DNA from: Microvirga puerhi
Lineage (GTDB): Bacteria; Pseudomonadota; Alphaproteobacteria; Rhizobiales; Beijerinckiaceae
DNA: 55,190 nt
Assembly: GCF_020089865.1 (NCBI RefSeq)
Contig: NZ_JAIRBM010000027.1
Span: 1 to 55,190 of the forward strand
Direction: 5' to 3'
The notes beneath the pieces are model-generated. The model searched no databases and was not told the origin of the DNA. It saw nothing but the letters and a program-made list of their open reading frames with translations. Below are positions 41,514 through 50,579 of this stretch, in pieces (the stretch's first letter is position 1; each line of letters starts with the position of its first letter). The translations under genes and the position numbers were made by a program.

Positions 41514-42671
41514 TCAGCTTCCGAGAGCCTTCAGCCAAGCTTCGAAGGTGTTATGTTCGTGTTTATCGAGCAGTCGGGGCATGGGCACGAGATCTGCTAT
41601 TCCACCGTTACTTCTCGCGTCGCTTGGGCTGTATCCGAATTCTCTCTTGAAGGCGCGGCTGAAATCGGCGGCAGATGAAAAACCGACCTGTTCTGCGATT
41701 TCACCTATAGAGCTGCGCTGGCTAGGATTAGAGAGTGCTGCATGGCCGGCCAGGAGACGTTTCTTCTGAATATAGCGCGCTACGCCCCCGCTCGTCTCAA
41801 ACAGGCTATAAAGTTGAGTGCGTGAAATCCCCAGAACGCGGCTCAATGATAGCGGACTCAACTGTGCCGAAGCAAGATTGTCCTGAACGTGTTGTCGTGC
41901 GCGCTCCATGAGCGCGAGACTTGATTGTTTCGTCGAGACTTTTATACGTCCGGCTATGGGGATCATGCACGAGATGATCATTTCGCGCATCGCCTGGACC
42001 ACAAGTGGCAATTCTTCTTCGGTGAGGCTCGACAGGCGAGCCTCAACAGTCATGACATACTCAACGAGCATCTCTGCAAGGCTGCCGGACACGACGACAT
42101 TGTTTGATATCTCGAGCAGGTGCGGAGTATTGCTGAACAAATCCCGTGGTACATGAAGAAAGATGTACTCTGCCTTGATCGTCCGCCCGCGAAATGGACG
42201 CCCAAGGGACTTGATGTCGACGCAGTTCACCTGGCTCTTCGCCACACGACCATCAATCTCGGTCCACATAGTCCCGGATCGCGGCAATATAATGCACCAA
42301 TGATCTATTGGGCTTGCCCGAAGCTTTTCGATGGAGCGCTCAAAACTGTAAGCATCTGCAGATTGCTGTACTAAGAGCAGACGGCCTAAGTTCCAGACAA
42401 CATGGTCAACTTGGAACCCCGCATCCAAGGACATATCATCTGGCAATTTCACGTCCAAAAGCGGCGCTATGTAAGCCGCCCACGCCGCGAACTGATCGCG
42501 TGGCGCAAGTTGGCGGGTTGAAAAGCGCAGTGGCGTCAGCGCAGGCGGACCTCTGTCGGTCTGGACTGGTGGCTCTACTTGGCGCGACGAGCGTCGACGC
42601 TCTCGAAACGGCTGTCGCATACCTTCTGGTTTTGCCCCAGCCTGTTGCTCTGAAGTCAGTCTTCGGCCCAT
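41514..42671 (-). CDS. AraC-family transcriptional regulator
   Basis: This 385-residue protein has an AraC-binding-like N-terminal domain (about 50-220, with RDQFAAWAAYIAPLLD near the start) and a C-terminal double helix-turn-helix: LSPLSLSRVLGISRTQLYSLFETSGGVARYIQKKRLLAGHAAL and IGEIAEQVGFSSAADFSRAFKREFGYSPSDAR, the AraC signature. The first domain resembles the NtaR/OruR-type regulators with the ligand pocket in the amino half. The target is unknown; it is convergent with the TRIC gene and has 640 gene-free bases upstream. ATG is preceded by AGGA. Confidence 0.87.
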   Translation of the reverse strand: MGRRLTSEQQAGAKPEGMRQPFRERRRSSRQVEPPVQTDRGPPALTPLRFSTRQLAPRDQFAAWAAYIAPLLDVKLPDDMSLDAGFQVDHVVWNLGRLLLVQQSADAYSFERSIEKLRASPIDHWCIILPRSGTMWTEIDGRVAKSQVNCVDIKSLGRPFRGRTIKAEYIFLHVPRDLFSNTPHLLEISNNVVVSGSLAEMLVEYVMTVEARLSSLTEEELPLVVQAMREMIISCMIPIAGRIKVSTKQSSLALMERARQHVQDNLASAQLSPLSLSRVLGISRTQLYSLFETSGGVARYIQKKRLLAGHAALSNPSQRSSIGEIAEQVGFSSAADFSRAFKREFGYSPSDARSNGGIADLVPMPRLLDKHEHNTFEAWLKALGS

Positions 42672-43313
42672 GGCGTGATCCTAATTTCTCCTCCCAACAT
42701 CGACCAAATACAGGCCTTGTTCACGACAATCCTATTGCTTGGAGTTGAGGCCGAAGAACGATAGCAGCGTCTAGCGTCATGTTCGCTCGGTGAGGATTGT
42801 CGATTTTGTTGAATGCGGGCAGCGGTGGTGCTCCAAATGTCTTAAGCTGGACCAGGGGCTACCAGGCCATGAACGTCCGCTTGGACCGTCGAGGTAAATT
42901 GAGCTTGCCCTGGCGATGGGGCGGATATTCGGAAAGCTTGGAGGCTCTAGTTATCGTAGCAGGCAAAACGAATGCGACCCATGTCGTTAAGCGCGGTATC
43001 GCAATCATCCCTATCTCAGACCAGATCCCGATCGTCCCGGGCGACCAATCGAATGCATAGTACGGGCCTGCAACCTCCTGTTTTATTCCTAAACGATAGT
43101 AGGCTGCCGACTCTTGAAATCACAAATACTAACTTAGAAAATCGTTAATAAGCGGCACTCATCGTTCGCCAGAGCAAAGTTAATGGACTCACACAAGCTC
43201 TTCTTGTAATAATGTTTGCCTTGTGTCAAACCTTGTTCTCTTGCGGAGGCGTCCAGAATACATGCCCATATCCGACTATAGGCCTCTCCTGACAAAAGCA
43301 TCACCTCAGGTCA
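42672..43313. other. 642 bases without a supported gene
   Basis: An 87-codon plus-strand frame (42797-43060) contains WGGYSESLEALVI, faintly like the C-terminus of cystathionine-lyase-type PLP enzymes, but too short to call. The rest holds nothing visible. Confidence 0.35.
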
Positions 43314-44222
43314 CTATGATACAATCGCCGGCTCGATCATCGCAAATGCAGGTGAGCTGCGCAATAAAGCTTCGAATGAGTCGGCCTGGAGAGGCCGACA
43401 GAAATAGAACCCCTGACCTTCATCGCACCCAAGCCGAGTCAAGGCAGCAAGTTGTTGCGCCGTTTCTATTCCTTCCACAGCGATCGGGATGTCTAGGCGA
43501 TGCGCTAATGTCGTAAGTGCTAAGACAATTGCTGTATCGCGCTCTCCCTCAGGGAGGCTCGCGACAAACGACTTGTCAACTTTTAGACGATCTATTGGAA
43601 AGTTCTTCACGTAGTTCAGTGAGCAATATCCCATTCCGAAATCGTCAATGGACAGCTGCACTCCAAGGCTCTTGAGACGATGAAGCATGGCCGAGGTCTG
43701 CTCACTATTATCGAGCAGGCCGCTCTCCGTGATTTCCAAATCAAGGAGAGCCGGATTTAAGCCGCTACTCCGCAGGACCTCCGCAATGAGAGACACCATA
43801 TCTTGGTGGATGAACTGGAACGGCGAAACATTGACGGAAATGCGTAAGCCTTCTGCCGTCAATTTTTGCCAGGTAGCACCCTGCATGCAGGCTTCGCGCA
43901 AGACCCATTCGCCGATGTTGGCGATCAGAACGCTCCTCTCTGCAACACACAAAAATGATTGAGGATAAATAAGTCCGATGTCGGGTCTGTGCCAACGCAA
44001 CAAAGCTTCAGTCCCGACGATGCGGCCAGACGCCAATTCGACTTGTGGTTGGTAATGGAGAGAAAATTGACGCCTTTCCAAGGCATGACACAGATCCAAC
44101 TCGGAAGCTATGTATCTCTGCGTATTTCCCTCAGACTCCCCCAATCCAGCAACGGCCAGTTCGCTGCCCGTGCTCAGCTTCTGTCGGGAGACATAATCCA
44201 GAGGCTCGCTCGAGCAGGTCAT
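43314..44222 (-). CDS. EAL-domain cyclic-di-GMP phosphodiesterase
   Basis: The 302-residue protein contains one EAL domain (about 45-290) with the active-site residues in place: TEALLRWHRP (EAL), SVNVSPFQF (Asn), LEITESG (Glu), SIDDFGMGYCSL (Asp-Asp), LKVDKSFV (Lys), AVEGIET (Glu) and DEGQGFYFCRP (Gln). Hydrolysis of c-di-GMP is therefore expected. The usual GGDEF or sensory part is absent, and the first 45 residues look like a linker, so the gene may be the tail of a longer protein. No good ribosome site precedes the ATG. It lies next to the polysaccharide operon, on the same strand and 215 bases downstream of it. Confidence 0.85.
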   Translation of the reverse strand: MTCSSEPLDYVSRQKLSTGSELAVAGLGESEGNTQRYIASELDLCHALERRQFSLHYQPQVELASGRIVGTEALLRWHRPDIGLIYPQSFLCVAERSVLIANIGEWVLREACMQGATWQKLTAEGLRISVNVSPFQFIHQDMVSLIAEVLRSSGLNPALLDLEITESGLLDNSEQTSAMLHRLKSLGVQLSIDDFGMGYCSLNYVKNFPIDRLKVDKSFVASLPEGERDTAIVLALTTLAHRLDIPIAVEGIETAQQLAALTRLGCDEGQGFYFCRPLQADSFEALLRSSPAFAMIEPAIVS

Positions 44223-44437
44223 ACGACACCAGGTATTACGAATTCGGCAGAAGCACGGCGATTGACGGAGCCGTGCTGTTTCGAAGTACGATCAGATACG
44301 TCAGAGTTTCTGGAAATGAGTAACGCTGTGCCAAAAGTGGCGCACTGACTGTCTCTGCATCGTAACTGAAAAGTGCTTAGCTTTGAGGGCATGGGATGCA
44401 TTCATGCGATGCGCATCCCAGTATCCCGAATCAATCG

Positions 44438-45238
44438 TTACCAGCCACCAAGATAGCGTGAGTTGAGCTTGACACCTGCATAAAAGAGACCGTGCTGTGT
44501 CTCCGACGTCGATCGCTGCTTATCCAGAGCAGCAAACTGGTCGCGTGCTTTGTCATACTGCATGAGCTGGAACAGGGTCCAACCCCGTAACAGGCCAGCC
44601 TCCCGACTCTCTGGTCTCCCCTTCGCTCTTTCATTCAGACGCGTCAAAACCAGACGATACTTACCTGTTTTATAAAGTGCATAGTCTCCATTGAGATCGC
44701 TCTGAGCGCGAAACTCCTGAGTGTGCTGCTGAGCGATCTCTTGCTTCCTCTTCACATCGCGCGACACTTTGTTCAAATTTGGGGTTACCCTATCGCTCTT
44801 CAGCAATTTTGTGGCCTCGTCGCCGACTCGTACAGGGCTGCTCCGAAAGACATACCATTCTCCGGAGGGATCCTTTCTCTGATAGATGACTGCGCCGTGT
44901 TTACGGTGGCTGAAGCAGACCTGTCTGGTAGTCGACCCCATGCGGTGATTCCAGTTCGCATCGAAGCAAATCTGACCGGTCTTGGTGACGGCCCATTTGC
45001 CGGTGGCGTAGGTCGCGTTTTTTCCGGAGCCCGACCAGGCATAGAAATGGCCATTATCCCTGAAATATCCAGCACCATCTGGCCACATCCAGGTCCTGCC
45101 TTTGTAGATGTGCGCGACTTCTCTGACGGACATCGACTTTGCTTTCTCCACCAGTTTGTTACCGGGGGTAGCCTGAGCACTCGACACCGCTACGAAGGCC
45201 GCTAGCAGGACATTCACTGCAAAAATTAGATAGCGCAT
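44438..45238 (-). CDS. Secreted DUF995 protein with C-terminal repeat region
   Basis: This protein of 266 residues has a signal peptide (MRYLIFAVNVLLAAFVAVSSAQA) and a DUF995 domain: IYKGRTWMWPDGAGYFRDNGHFYAWSG, GKWAVTKTGQICFDANWNHR, VCFSHRKHGAVIYQRKDPSGEWYVFR. After it, KYRLVLTRLNERAKGRPESREAGLLRGWTLFQLMQYDKARDQFAALDKQ resembles a TPR-like helical pair. DUF995 proteins are common in Rhizobiales and often lie in surface polysaccharide loci; their role is unknown. ATG 45238 has AAGGAAA upstream. It is the last gene of the polysaccharide operon, 53 bases after the GH26-like gene. Confidence 0.75.
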   Translation of the reverse strand: MRYLIFAVNVLLAAFVAVSSAQATPGNKLVEKAKSMSVREVAHIYKGRTWMWPDGAGYFRDNGHFYAWSGSGKNATYATGKWAVTKTGQICFDANWNHRMGSTTRQVCFSHRKHGAVIYQRKDPSGEWYVFRSSPVRVGDEATKLLKSDRVTPNLNKVSRDVKRKQEIAQQHTQEFRAQSDLNGDYALYKTGKYRLVLTRLNERAKGRPESREAGLLRGWTLFQLMQYDKARDQFAALDKQRSTSETQHGLFYAGVKLNSRYLGGW

Positions 45239-45291
45239 TGATAATTTCCTTTTAAAAGTCAAAATTTGACAGGGATATTGTCGCGACGGGA

Positions 45292-46260
45292 CTATTGTGT
45301 CTCATCCGCTCCAATATCTCGGCGGACGCGCCAATCGGGACGTCCGTAGTGCTCCGGCCACGGATAGGTTTCCACTTCGTTGAAGTAGATGATCGCCTGC
45401 AGAGCGGGAAACTTGACGCTTGCGTTTCTCACGCCGTTCCACCATGCGAGCGTATACTCATCGTCACCATGGATGCCCAACTCCGCGATATAGATCGGCT
45501 TCTTGTAGGACGTTACGCGGTCGTAGCTGATGCGAGTAATCTCTTCGAAGCTTCGGTTGCGGCCGAACTTGTCGATGTCATAGTCCTGCAAACCGAAAAT
45601 CGACAGACCGATAACGTCAACATACTCGTCACCAGGATAGAACGCATTAAGTAGATTCTCCCCTTTTAGCGCCCACATAAACCGGGCACTCGCCGCTTCA
45701 CGTCGACAAGTTTCAACGAAGTGCCGATACGCACGGATGTAGTCCCGCGGCTCCCAGAGAGACCAAGTATATCTGCCCGACGTGTCATCCATTTCATGAG
45801 CCCATCGGATGGTCACGTGACTCCGCAGTTGACCGACGGTTCTACAAACGCGCTGGATGTTCTCATCGAAGCGTCCATTGATGATGCCGTCAGCCAACGC
45901 CCGCCGGGGTATGCGCTTCTCCGGCGACCAGGACCAGGGCTCGAGCGTAATGAGCAAATCGCGTTCCCTCGCCATGGCATAGGAATCGGCACTATGAAGG
46001 GACTGCACGTTGACATCCTGCCAAGGCAAGAAGACATGCTCGATTGCGATGCCGCGCTCGTTCTTAAAAGAACCATGCGGATCGTAGACTCCGAATGGTA
46101 GGATAGAATCCAGCTCTCTGGGAAACCTAGGCGAATTGAGATCAGGTGTCGAAAGCGCCTGAGCCACACCAGGAACTCGCCCCCCCAAAACCGACAGCGC
46201 AGCCGCAAGGCCAAGTGCAAGTAGGCTCAAGCGAGCGAGACGACGCGAGCTACCCTTCAT
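45292..46260 (-). CDS. Secreted GH26-like glycoside hydrolase
   Basis: The 322-residue protein has a signal peptide (LARLSLLALGLAAALSVLGGRV) and a TIM-barrel with LLITLEPWSW near 105, HVTIRWAHEMDDTSGRYTW near 150, where Glu of H-E-M is the likely acid/base, and PIYIAELGIHGDDEYTLAWWNG near 265, where Glu of A-E-L is the likely nucleophile. This follows the GH26 (beta-mannanase) pattern used by hydrolases of exopolysaccharide loci to trim or release the chain in the periplasm. GAGGAG precedes the ATG. It lies in the operon after UDP-glucose dehydrogenase. The substrate is presumably the polymer made here. Confidence 0.75.
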   Translation of the reverse strand: MKGSSRRLARLSLLALGLAAALSVLGGRVPGVAQALSTPDLNSPRFPRELDSILPFGVYDPHGSFKNERGIAIEHVFLPWQDVNVQSLHSADSYAMARERDLLITLEPWSWSPEKRIPRRALADGIINGRFDENIQRVCRTVGQLRSHVTIRWAHEMDDTSGRYTWSLWEPRDYIRAYRHFVETCRREAASARFMWALKGENLLNAFYPGDEYVDVIGLSIFGLQDYDIDKFGRNRSFEEITRISYDRVTSYKKPIYIAELGIHGDDEYTLAWWNGVRNASVKFPALQAIIYFNEVETYPWPEHYGRPDWRVRRDIGADETQ

Positions 46261-46305
46261 CGCTAGATGCTCCTCTGGTTGTCTAAAGTCACTAAGTTTG
46301 ACTAC

Positions 46306-47715
46306 TCAGCAGATCGCTTGTTTGCTCACTACTGCGCCCCGGGCCAGCGGTAGCCTCCTTGCTCCTCTTCCGTCTTCAAGATCAGGATTCTCCGTCATTG
46401 AAGGAGTTGAGTGAGCTCTTCCGATTCCCGTGAGGGAGAAGCCATGACGCTCAGCTACATCCCGATTGTAGATATTTCTTAAGTCAACCAATGTCGGCAC
46501 GCGAACAGCTTTGCGCAGTCGGCCAAAGTCAAGATGACGATAGGTCTCCCATTCTGTCATGAGAACCACGACATCTGCACCCTCGCAGCATGAATACACA
46601 TCGCCGCAGAAAGCCACCTCCGACAAAAGCGACATCGCGTGTCTCATGCCCTGTGGATCATGAGCACGGATTGTTGCGCCGCTGCGCTGTAACGCCTCGA
46701 TGAGGGGAATGGACGGTGCCTCTCGCATATCATCTGTATCAGGCTTGAACGTCAGACCCAGAACGGCAACGGTCAATCCATCTATAGAACCACCGGCGGC
46801 TTCAATGACCTTCAGAGCCATACGGCGCTTCCGGGCATTATTGGCACCCACGGTTTCCTCGACCAATCGCAGGGGCACACCGTAATCCTGTGCTGTTCGG
46901 AGCAATGCCGTCGTGTCTTTTGGAAAGCAGGAGCCGCCATAGCCTGGGCCAGCATTGAAGAACGGCATCCCGATGCGATGGTCGAGTCCGACGCCAACCG
47001 CCAGATCCTGCACATCTGCTCCCACGGCTTCGCATAAGTCTGCCATCTCATTGATGAATGTGATCTTTGTCGCCAGAAATGCGTTAGCAGCATACTTAAT
47101 GAGCTCAGCAGTACGGCGCTTTGTCACGACGATACGCGAAGGCGTCTCCTCAAGCACTTGGTAAATCAACTGCATCACCGAAGCAGCGCGGTCGTCGTCT
47201 GTTCCCAACACGACACGATCCGGCTTCAGAAAGTCATCGATGGCGGAGCCTTCCCGAAGGAACTCAGGATTAGAGACAACAGCGAACTCAGCGTCGGGAC
47301 GCTCTCGTGCGACGATCCTCTCGACGGTGTCCCCTGTGCCGACCGGAACCGTCGACTTTGTAACGATAACGGTATAGCCCCTGATCGCCACGGCAACTTC
47401 TTTGGCGGCTGAGTAGACAAAGGTAAGGTCGGCATCACCGTCGTTATGACGCGCTGGCGTACCAACCGCGATGAAGACCGCATCGGCATCCGCAACTGCC
47501 GATGGCAGATCCGTTGTAAACTTTAGGCGTCGACGCTCAGCATTGGTCGCAACGAGGACGTCGAGACCGGGTTCGTAAATCGGAATCTCACCTTGCTGAA
47601 GGCGCGTGATCTTATGGACATCTTTATCCACACATGTCACCTGATGGCCCCACTCGGCAAAACAGGCGCCCGTGACGAGGCCGACATATCCGGAACCAAT
47701 CATTGTGATCTTCAT
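46306..47715 (-). CDS. UDP-glucose 6-dehydrogenase
   Basis: This 469-residue protein oxidises UDP-glucose twice to UDP-glucuronic acid with NAD+. The N-terminal Rossmann motif is MIGSGYVGLVTGACFAEWGH. The catalytic cysteine is in GPGYGGSCFPKDTTALL near 260, and the conserved Lys in LIKYAANAFLATKITFINE near 205. The C-terminal UDP-binding domain has VLGLTFKPDTDDMREAPS. A roughly 30-residue tail after the family end (GRAHSTPSMTENPDLEDGRGARRLPLARG) is extra. AAGG before the ATG. Its product feeds UDP-xylose synthase in the same operon and perhaps the GT2 synthase directly. Confidence 0.92.
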   Translation of the reverse strand: MKITMIGSGYVGLVTGACFAEWGHQVTCVDKDVHKITRLQQGEIPIYEPGLDVLVATNAERRRLKFTTDLPSAVADADAVFIAVGTPARHNDGDADLTFVYSAAKEVAVAIRGYTVIVTKSTVPVGTGDTVERIVARERPDAEFAVVSNPEFLREGSAIDDFLKPDRVVLGTDDDRAASVMQLIYQVLEETPSRIVVTKRRTAELIKYAANAFLATKITFINEMADLCEAVGADVQDLAVGVGLDHRIGMPFFNAGPGYGGSCFPKDTTALLRTAQDYGVPLRLVEETVGANNARKRRMALKVIEAAGGSIDGLTVAVLGLTFKPDTDDMREAPSIPLIEALQRSGATIRAHDPQGMRHAMSLLSEVAFCGDVYSCCEGADVVVLMTEWETYRHLDFGRLRKAVRVPTLVDLRNIYNRDVAERHGFSLTGIGRAHSTPSMTENPDLEDGRGARRLPLARGAVVSKQAIC

Positions 47716-47742
47716 GACCTTACTCCTACAAGTTTCATCTGG

Positions 47743-49596
47743 TCAGAACTGGACTTGAGAATTTGAAAATGGACGCAGTTGGACCTGCCGAACCCCTGCC
47801 CCGCCCTGAGCGGCGCCCGCGACCCGATAAGTGACCTCGGTCAGTGACAAAAGTTCTTTGCCCCAACTCAGGGCCTCGATACCCTGAGCTCCGCGCAGTT
47901 TCATTGCCGTTGCTGGCACCAGGCAAACGGCCAGCGCCGCAGTCGCTTGGTACGTAAAGGTACGTGATGGGAGGCGATTGAGCTGCACTCCACTGTCTTT
48001 GACATGCTGGAAGAGGATGACGATCAGAAGGACAGCATAAAAGGCCGAGTTGACACTCGCGAAGACGTAGAAGCCGCGCGCTTGGTCTACATTCGAAAAC
48101 ATTAGAACGGGTAGAGCGGATCCCACGACCAGCGCGATGTAAGGCATGATTACGCGGGACGGTAGAGGTCCAACCGGATCACTGCCCTTTGGCGTGACAC
48201 GGAAGTCGACGACGGTCCCTGTCAAGGTGTCCCGAACTGCCGCAACTGTTCCAGCGAGAGACCAGGGCCATCGTGCGAAGAGAAAGAGCGTACCTTCCCA
48301 ACTCAATACCTTCGCATTCACCGGCCGACTCCATCCACCAGCCTTCCAGCGCCATGCCATGACGATCAGAGCAAGTGAGATCGGTACGAAATGGACAACG
48401 AACTCCGGGAACGTGACTCCGACAAAGTTTATACCTAACGTCAGCGCCGCAATCGGCATGGCAAACATAAGTGCCATGAAAAATGAGAACAACGGATACC
48501 AAAGTTGTGAGAAGATAAATTGAAACTTAAGCCGAGCGGGTAGTCGTGGGATATAAGTCGGAGAGTATTGGAGCAGGATCATCATCAGGCTCCGCGACCA
48601 CTGGAATTCCTGTGTCGCCAGATCCGCGAAAGTGCGCGGTCCATCACCATGGGCAATCGCATCAATAGCGTGGACCCCGCGCCAACCATGAGCGTTCATG
48701 AGAAGCGTTGTTGAGTGATCTTCAGCCAGCTCTGGTCCCAGGCCGCCGATCTCCCGAAGTGCTGCGGTTCGAACCGCATAATGCGACCCGATACACAGCG
48801 GCGCCCAGCCGCTATTGTAGCCAGCCTGAAGTGCTCCATGCAGGGTCCCTTCGACATAAAGTCTGCTGCGGGCAGACCAACTTTCCGCGGCGTTCTTGTC
48901 ACAGATGCTTGGGGCCGAAACGTATCCGACACCCGGATCTGAGAACGGCTTGAGTACCTCCTCAAGATATGTCTCTGTCGGCACATGATCAGCATCGAGC
49001 TGAGCGACAAAGTCATAGCGCTCGTAGCCATAACGATCGTAGAAGAATGCGAGGTTGCCTTCCTTGCAACGTGTGCGTCGCGGCCAGCTCGTACGATGAT
49101 AGTCGAGGCGACCCTTCCTTGTGGAAACCTGAACGCCCCTCTCTCGGCACCACCGCAAAGTTGTGGGTGTTGGGTCTTCGTCTGCGAGCCAGGTATCATG
49201 AGGGTAAGTCTGGCGAAGCATGGCTTCGAGCGTTTCAGCTACTACCGAGAAGGGTTCAGAAGGAGCTTTGGTGACGACCATTGCAACACGGCTACCCGCT
49301 GGCAGTCTTAATGGGCCGGTCGGCTTCCTTGCGTTGAAGAAAATAACGATGAAGTACAGAGGAAGCAGCGTTACCCACGCCAGAGTGACAGTCACAAGCC
49401 CGTAGCCAAACCAACCGATATTGTGCTCTGGTTGAAACCACCATGTCCAGAAGTACAGTAGAGCCACGGCCCAGATGCTTGCTCCGATCCAGGCCTCGAT
49501 CTTCTGCGCGCGGGAGAACAGCGAGACGAAATCACCTTGAGCGGACGAACTATGCTGCTCGGAACCGTCGCGTTGCGACCACATATCAGATGCCAT
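47743..49596 (-). CDS. Processive family-2 glycosyltransferase, cellulose-synthase-like membrane protein
   Basis: The 617-residue protein has two N-terminal membrane segments, a GT-A catalytic domain (about 95-330) and further membrane helices to residue 590. Catalytic features are LADEDPTPT near 138 in place of the first Asp, FVAQLDADHVPTETYLEEV (D-x-D) near 197, ELAEDHSTTLLM (ED) near 291 and QEFQWSRSLMM near 330, a Q-x-x-R-W variant. DFRVTPKGSDP near 478 recalls the post-synthase gating region of BcsA, but no PilZ domain follows. It would polymerise UDP-sugars and pass the chain through its own membrane channel. ATG is two bases after the galE stop. Confidence 0.82.
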   Translation of the reverse strand: MASDMWSQRDGSEQHSSSAQGDFVSLFSRAQKIEAWIGASIWAVALLYFWTWWFQPEHNIGWFGYGLVTVTLAWVTLLPLYFIVIFFNARKPTGPLRLPAGSRVAMVVTKAPSEPFSVVAETLEAMLRQTYPHDTWLADEDPTPTTLRWCRERGVQVSTRKGRLDYHRTSWPRRTRCKEGNLAFFYDRYGYERYDFVAQLDADHVPTETYLEEVLKPFSDPGVGYVSAPSICDKNAAESWSARSRLYVEGTLHGALQAGYNSGWAPLCIGSHYAVRTAALREIGGLGPELAEDHSTTLLMNAHGWRGVHAIDAIAHGDGPRTFADLATQEFQWSRSLMMILLQYSPTYIPRLPARLKFQFIFSQLWYPLFSFFMALMFAMPIAALTLGINFVGVTFPEFVVHFVPISLALIVMAWRWKAGGWSRPVNAKVLSWEGTLFLFARWPWSLAGTVAAVRDTLTGTVVDFRVTPKGSDPVGPLPSRVIMPYIALVVGSALPVLMFSNVDQARGFYVFASVNSAFYAVLLIVILFQHVKDSGVQLNRLPSRTFTYQATAALAVCLVPATAMKLRGAQGIEALSWGKELLSLTEVTYRVAGAAQGGAGVRQVQLRPFSNSQVQF

Positions 49597-49598
49597 AA

Positions 49599-50579
49599 CT
49601 AGACCCTCAAGCCGAAAAAGGGTGCTGCGGTCCGCACGATCGTGTCGATCTCGGAGAGCTCAGGAGAGAAGCCTAAACAGATCCGCGCGAGGGTTGGGTC
49701 GGCGAACAGCGCGGGAGGATCGCCTGCTCGACGTGGCTCGATCCGAATGGGAACAGTGCGGTTCGTTACACGGCGAATGGAATTCAGGACATCCAGAATT
49801 GAGAGGCCGCGCCCAGTTCCGAGGTTGAGGGCAAGGTTCTTTCCTCCATCAAGGAGGTGCTGAAGAGCCATAACATGTGCGCGTGCGAGATCGGTGACGT
49901 GAATGTAGTCGCGAACGCAGGTACCATCGGTGGTATCATAATCATCGCCAAATACTGACAAATGTTCACGGTTGCCGCCGGCTGCCAGCAACGCACAAGG
50001 AATGAGATGTGTCTCAGGAGAATGCCATTCGCCGAGTTGGCCATCTGGGTCCGAACCACATGCATTGAAGTAGCGCAACGCAACATAGCCGATGCCATAG
50101 GCAGCGGCATGATCTTCGAGCATCTGCTCAGCGATCAGTTTGCTGCGCCCGTATGGATTAATGGGGCGCTGCGACGCTTGTTCATTGATGGGAAGACGAT
50201 CGGGAATGCCATAGGTCGCGCAACTGCTGGAGAAGATGATCTGCTTGAGGTTCGTTGCGCGGCACGCCTCTAGCAGGGAGAGCATTCCCGACACATTGTT
50301 GCGGTAGTATTTTGCTGGATCAGATACGGACTCGCCTACATAGGCAAATGCAGCAAAGTGCAAGATCGCTAGTGGACGATACTCGATCAAAGCGCTTGCA
50401 AGGAACGCCGTGTCGAGGATGTCGCCTTCCACAAGCGGTCCCCAGCGCACCGCATCGCGATGTCCCGTTACCAAGTTGTCGTAGGTGACAGGCTCAAAGC
50501 CATGTGCCGACAGAACCTTGCAGGTATGGCTCCCAATAAAGCCCGCTCCGCCAGTCACGAACACGCGGCGGGAACTCAT
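49599..50579 (-). CDS. galE: UDP-glucose 4-epimerase
   Basis: This 326-residue extended SDR interconverts UDP-glucose and UDP-galactose with bound NAD. It has VFVTGGAGFIGSHTCKVLSAHGFEPVTYDNLVTGH at the start, the active-site ILFSSSCATYG-type stretch (IIFSSSCATYGIPD) near 120, and the catalytic YGRSK (Tyr-x-x-x-Lys) near 148. LRYFNACGSDPDGQLGEWH is a strong GalE hallmark. The ATG at 50579 overlaps the stop of the upstream UDP-xylose-synthase gene by four bases; the longer upstream frame merely shadows that gene. It could act on UDP-xylose or UDP-glucuronate as well. Confidence 0.9.
   Translation of the reverse strand: MSSRRVFVTGGAGFIGSHTCKVLSAHGFEPVTYDNLVTGHRDAVRWGPLVEGDILDTAFLASALIEYRPLAILHFAAFAYVGESVSDPAKYYRNNVSGMLSLLEACRATNLKQIIFSSSCATYGIPDRLPINEQASQRPINPYGRSKLIAEQMLEDHAAAYGIGYVALRYFNACGSDPDGQLGEWHSPETHLIPCALLAAGGNREHLSVFGDDYDTTDGTCVRDYIHVTDLARAHVMALQHLLDGGKNLALNLGTGRGLSILDVLNSIRRVTNRTVPIRIEPRRAGDPPALFADPTLARICLGFSPELSEIDTIVRTAAPFFGLRV

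Noticed and set aside
42797..43060. 87-codon plus-strand ORF with a WGGYSESL stretch
   Set aside because: Resemblance to PLP-lyase C-termini is a few residues only; start and remaining sequence do not support a gene.
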